From Azospirillum sp. OGB3 (GTDB taxonomy: Bacteria > Pseudomonadota > Alphaproteobacteria > Azospirillales > Azospirillaceae): a DNA stretch of 64,000 nucleotides. The position numbers were made by a program, and so were the translations under genes. The stretch spans positions 1 to 64,000 of the forward strand of contig NZ_JACHYN010000023.1 in assembly GCF_014192915.1 (NCBI RefSeq). The letters run 5' to 3'. Shown piece by piece: positions 63,350 through 64,000 of this stretch (the first letter of the stretch is position 1; every line of letters begins with the position of its first letter). The notes under the pieces are model-generated. The model was not told the DNA's origin and searched no databases. It saw nothing but the letters and a program-made list of their open reading frames with translations.

Positions 63350-64000
63350 ATGTCCGTTCATGTCGACCTGTCCGGTATGGACCGGAACCTGGCTCTGGAA
63401 GCCGTCCGCGTCACCGAGGCCGCCGCGCTGTCCGCGTCGCTGCTGATGGGCCGCGGTGACGAGAAGCTTGCCGACCAGGCCGCGGTCGACGCCATGCGCC
63501 AGGCGCTCAACACCCTCTACATCGACGGCACCGTCGTGATCGGCGAGGGCGAGCGCGACGAGGCGCCCATGCTCTACATCGGCGAGAAGGTCGGCGCCGG
63601 CATCGGCCGCGGGCCGAAGGTCGACATCGCGCTCGACCCGCTGGAAGGCACCACCATCTGCGCCACCGGCGGCCCGAACTCGCTGGCCGTCATCGCCATG
63701 GCGGACGAGGGCGGCTTCCTGAACGCGCCCGACGTCTACATGGACAAGATCGCCGTCGGCTCCGGCCTGCCGGAAGGCGTGGTCGATCTCGACGAGACGC
63801 CGGCCAACAACCTCAAGTCCCTGGCCAAGGCCAAGGGCACCGAGGTGCAGGAGCTGCTGGTCTGCATCCTGAACCGTCCGCGCCACGCCGAGCTGATCGC
63901 CCGCGTCCGCGAGGCCGGCGCGCGCATCATGCTGATCAACGACGGCGACGTGTCGGGCGTGATCGCCACCAGCCAGGCCGGCACCGGCGTCGACATGTAT
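63350..64000 (+). CDS. glpX: Class II fructose-1,6-bisphosphatase (partial)
   Basis: The first 217 codons are present; the gene runs off the window. The start ATG follows GGGGGAGA. The sequence begins MSVHVDLSGMDRNLALEAVR and contains MGRGDEKLADQAAVDAM, VVIGEGERDEAPMLYIGE and the metal-site segment IALDPLEGTTICATGGPN, all signatures of GlpX. It removes the C1 phosphate of fructose-1,6-bisphosphate in gluconeogenesis. It is 43 bases after hom on the same strand and probably in the same operon. Confidence 0.95.
   Translation, partial: MSVHVDLSGMDRNLALEAVRVTEAAALSASLLMGRGDEKLADQAAVDAMRQALNTLYIDGTVVIGEGERDEAPMLYIGEKVGAGIGRGPKVDIALDPLEGTTICATGGPNSLAVIAMADEGGFLNAPDVYMDKIAVGSGLPEGVVDLDETPANNLKSLAKAKGTEVQELLVCILNRPRHAELIARVREAGARIMLINDGDVSGVIATSQAGTGVDMY

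Overview
The window is GC-rich, gene-dense chromosomal DNA from an alphaproteobacterium. The gene set (CpoB-TilS-FtsH order, class I PHA synthase, GapR-like protein, a nitrogenase-associated ArsC-like protein, many PAS-type hybrid kinases, AlaC-like aminotransferase-Hom-GlpX order) fits Rhodospirillales and most resembles Azospirillum. That assignment is an inference from gene content; no rRNA or tRNA gene is present to confirm it.

Layout. 1-6 kb: the 3' end of enolase, then cpoB, tilS, ftsH, a rhomboid protease and a DUF2061 protein. 6-8.2 kb, minus strand: a peroxiredoxin and histidine ammonia-lyase. 8.3-12.2 kb: a type I secretion ATPase and membrane-fusion pair plus a receiver-only response regulator. 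12.3-14.8 kb: a proline-rich protein divergent from a ParA/TraL-like ATPase whose N-terminus resembles plasmid TraK proteins. 14.8-23.5 kb: a hydrolase, MurJ, a sulfurtransferase, a FliN-like protein, a GapR-like protein, diaminopropionate ammonia-lyase, an aminotransferase, a periplasmic ClpP-fold protein and an esterase. 23.5-26.8 kb: an NMT1/SsuABC-type ABC importer and a NifO/ArsC-like protein. 26.9-37.6 kb: a signalling island with two tandem cassettes, each a hybrid histidine kinase followed by a response regulator with an unusually long uncharacterised N-terminal region, and then a chemoreceptor. 37.6-48.6 kb: hydrolases, a cupin, an FAD oxidoreductase, a small RHH-like protein behind a CtrA-type box, a 1116-residue hybrid kinase, a nucleotide kinase-like protein, CutA, an MFS transporter and a SPOR lipoprotein. 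48.7-55 kb: an enoyl-CoA hydratase / CoA-binding / MetY operon, a thioesterase, rplM-rpsI, and argC with a gamma-carbonic anhydrase. 55-64 kb: an OmpA-like protein, PhaC, a lipoprotein, a MarR-MFS pair, an AlaC-like aminotransferase, homoserine dehydrogenase and the start of glpX.

Most of the window is ordinary housekeeping sequence. The two places most likely to hold undescribed biology are the TraK/TraL-like fusion locus, with phased GGTT repeats in its divergent promoter region, and the duplicated kinase/response-regulator cassettes whose regulators carry about 500 residues of unrecognised sequence ahead of the receiver domain. No CRISPR array, insertion sequence, prophage, rRNA or tRNA was seen.
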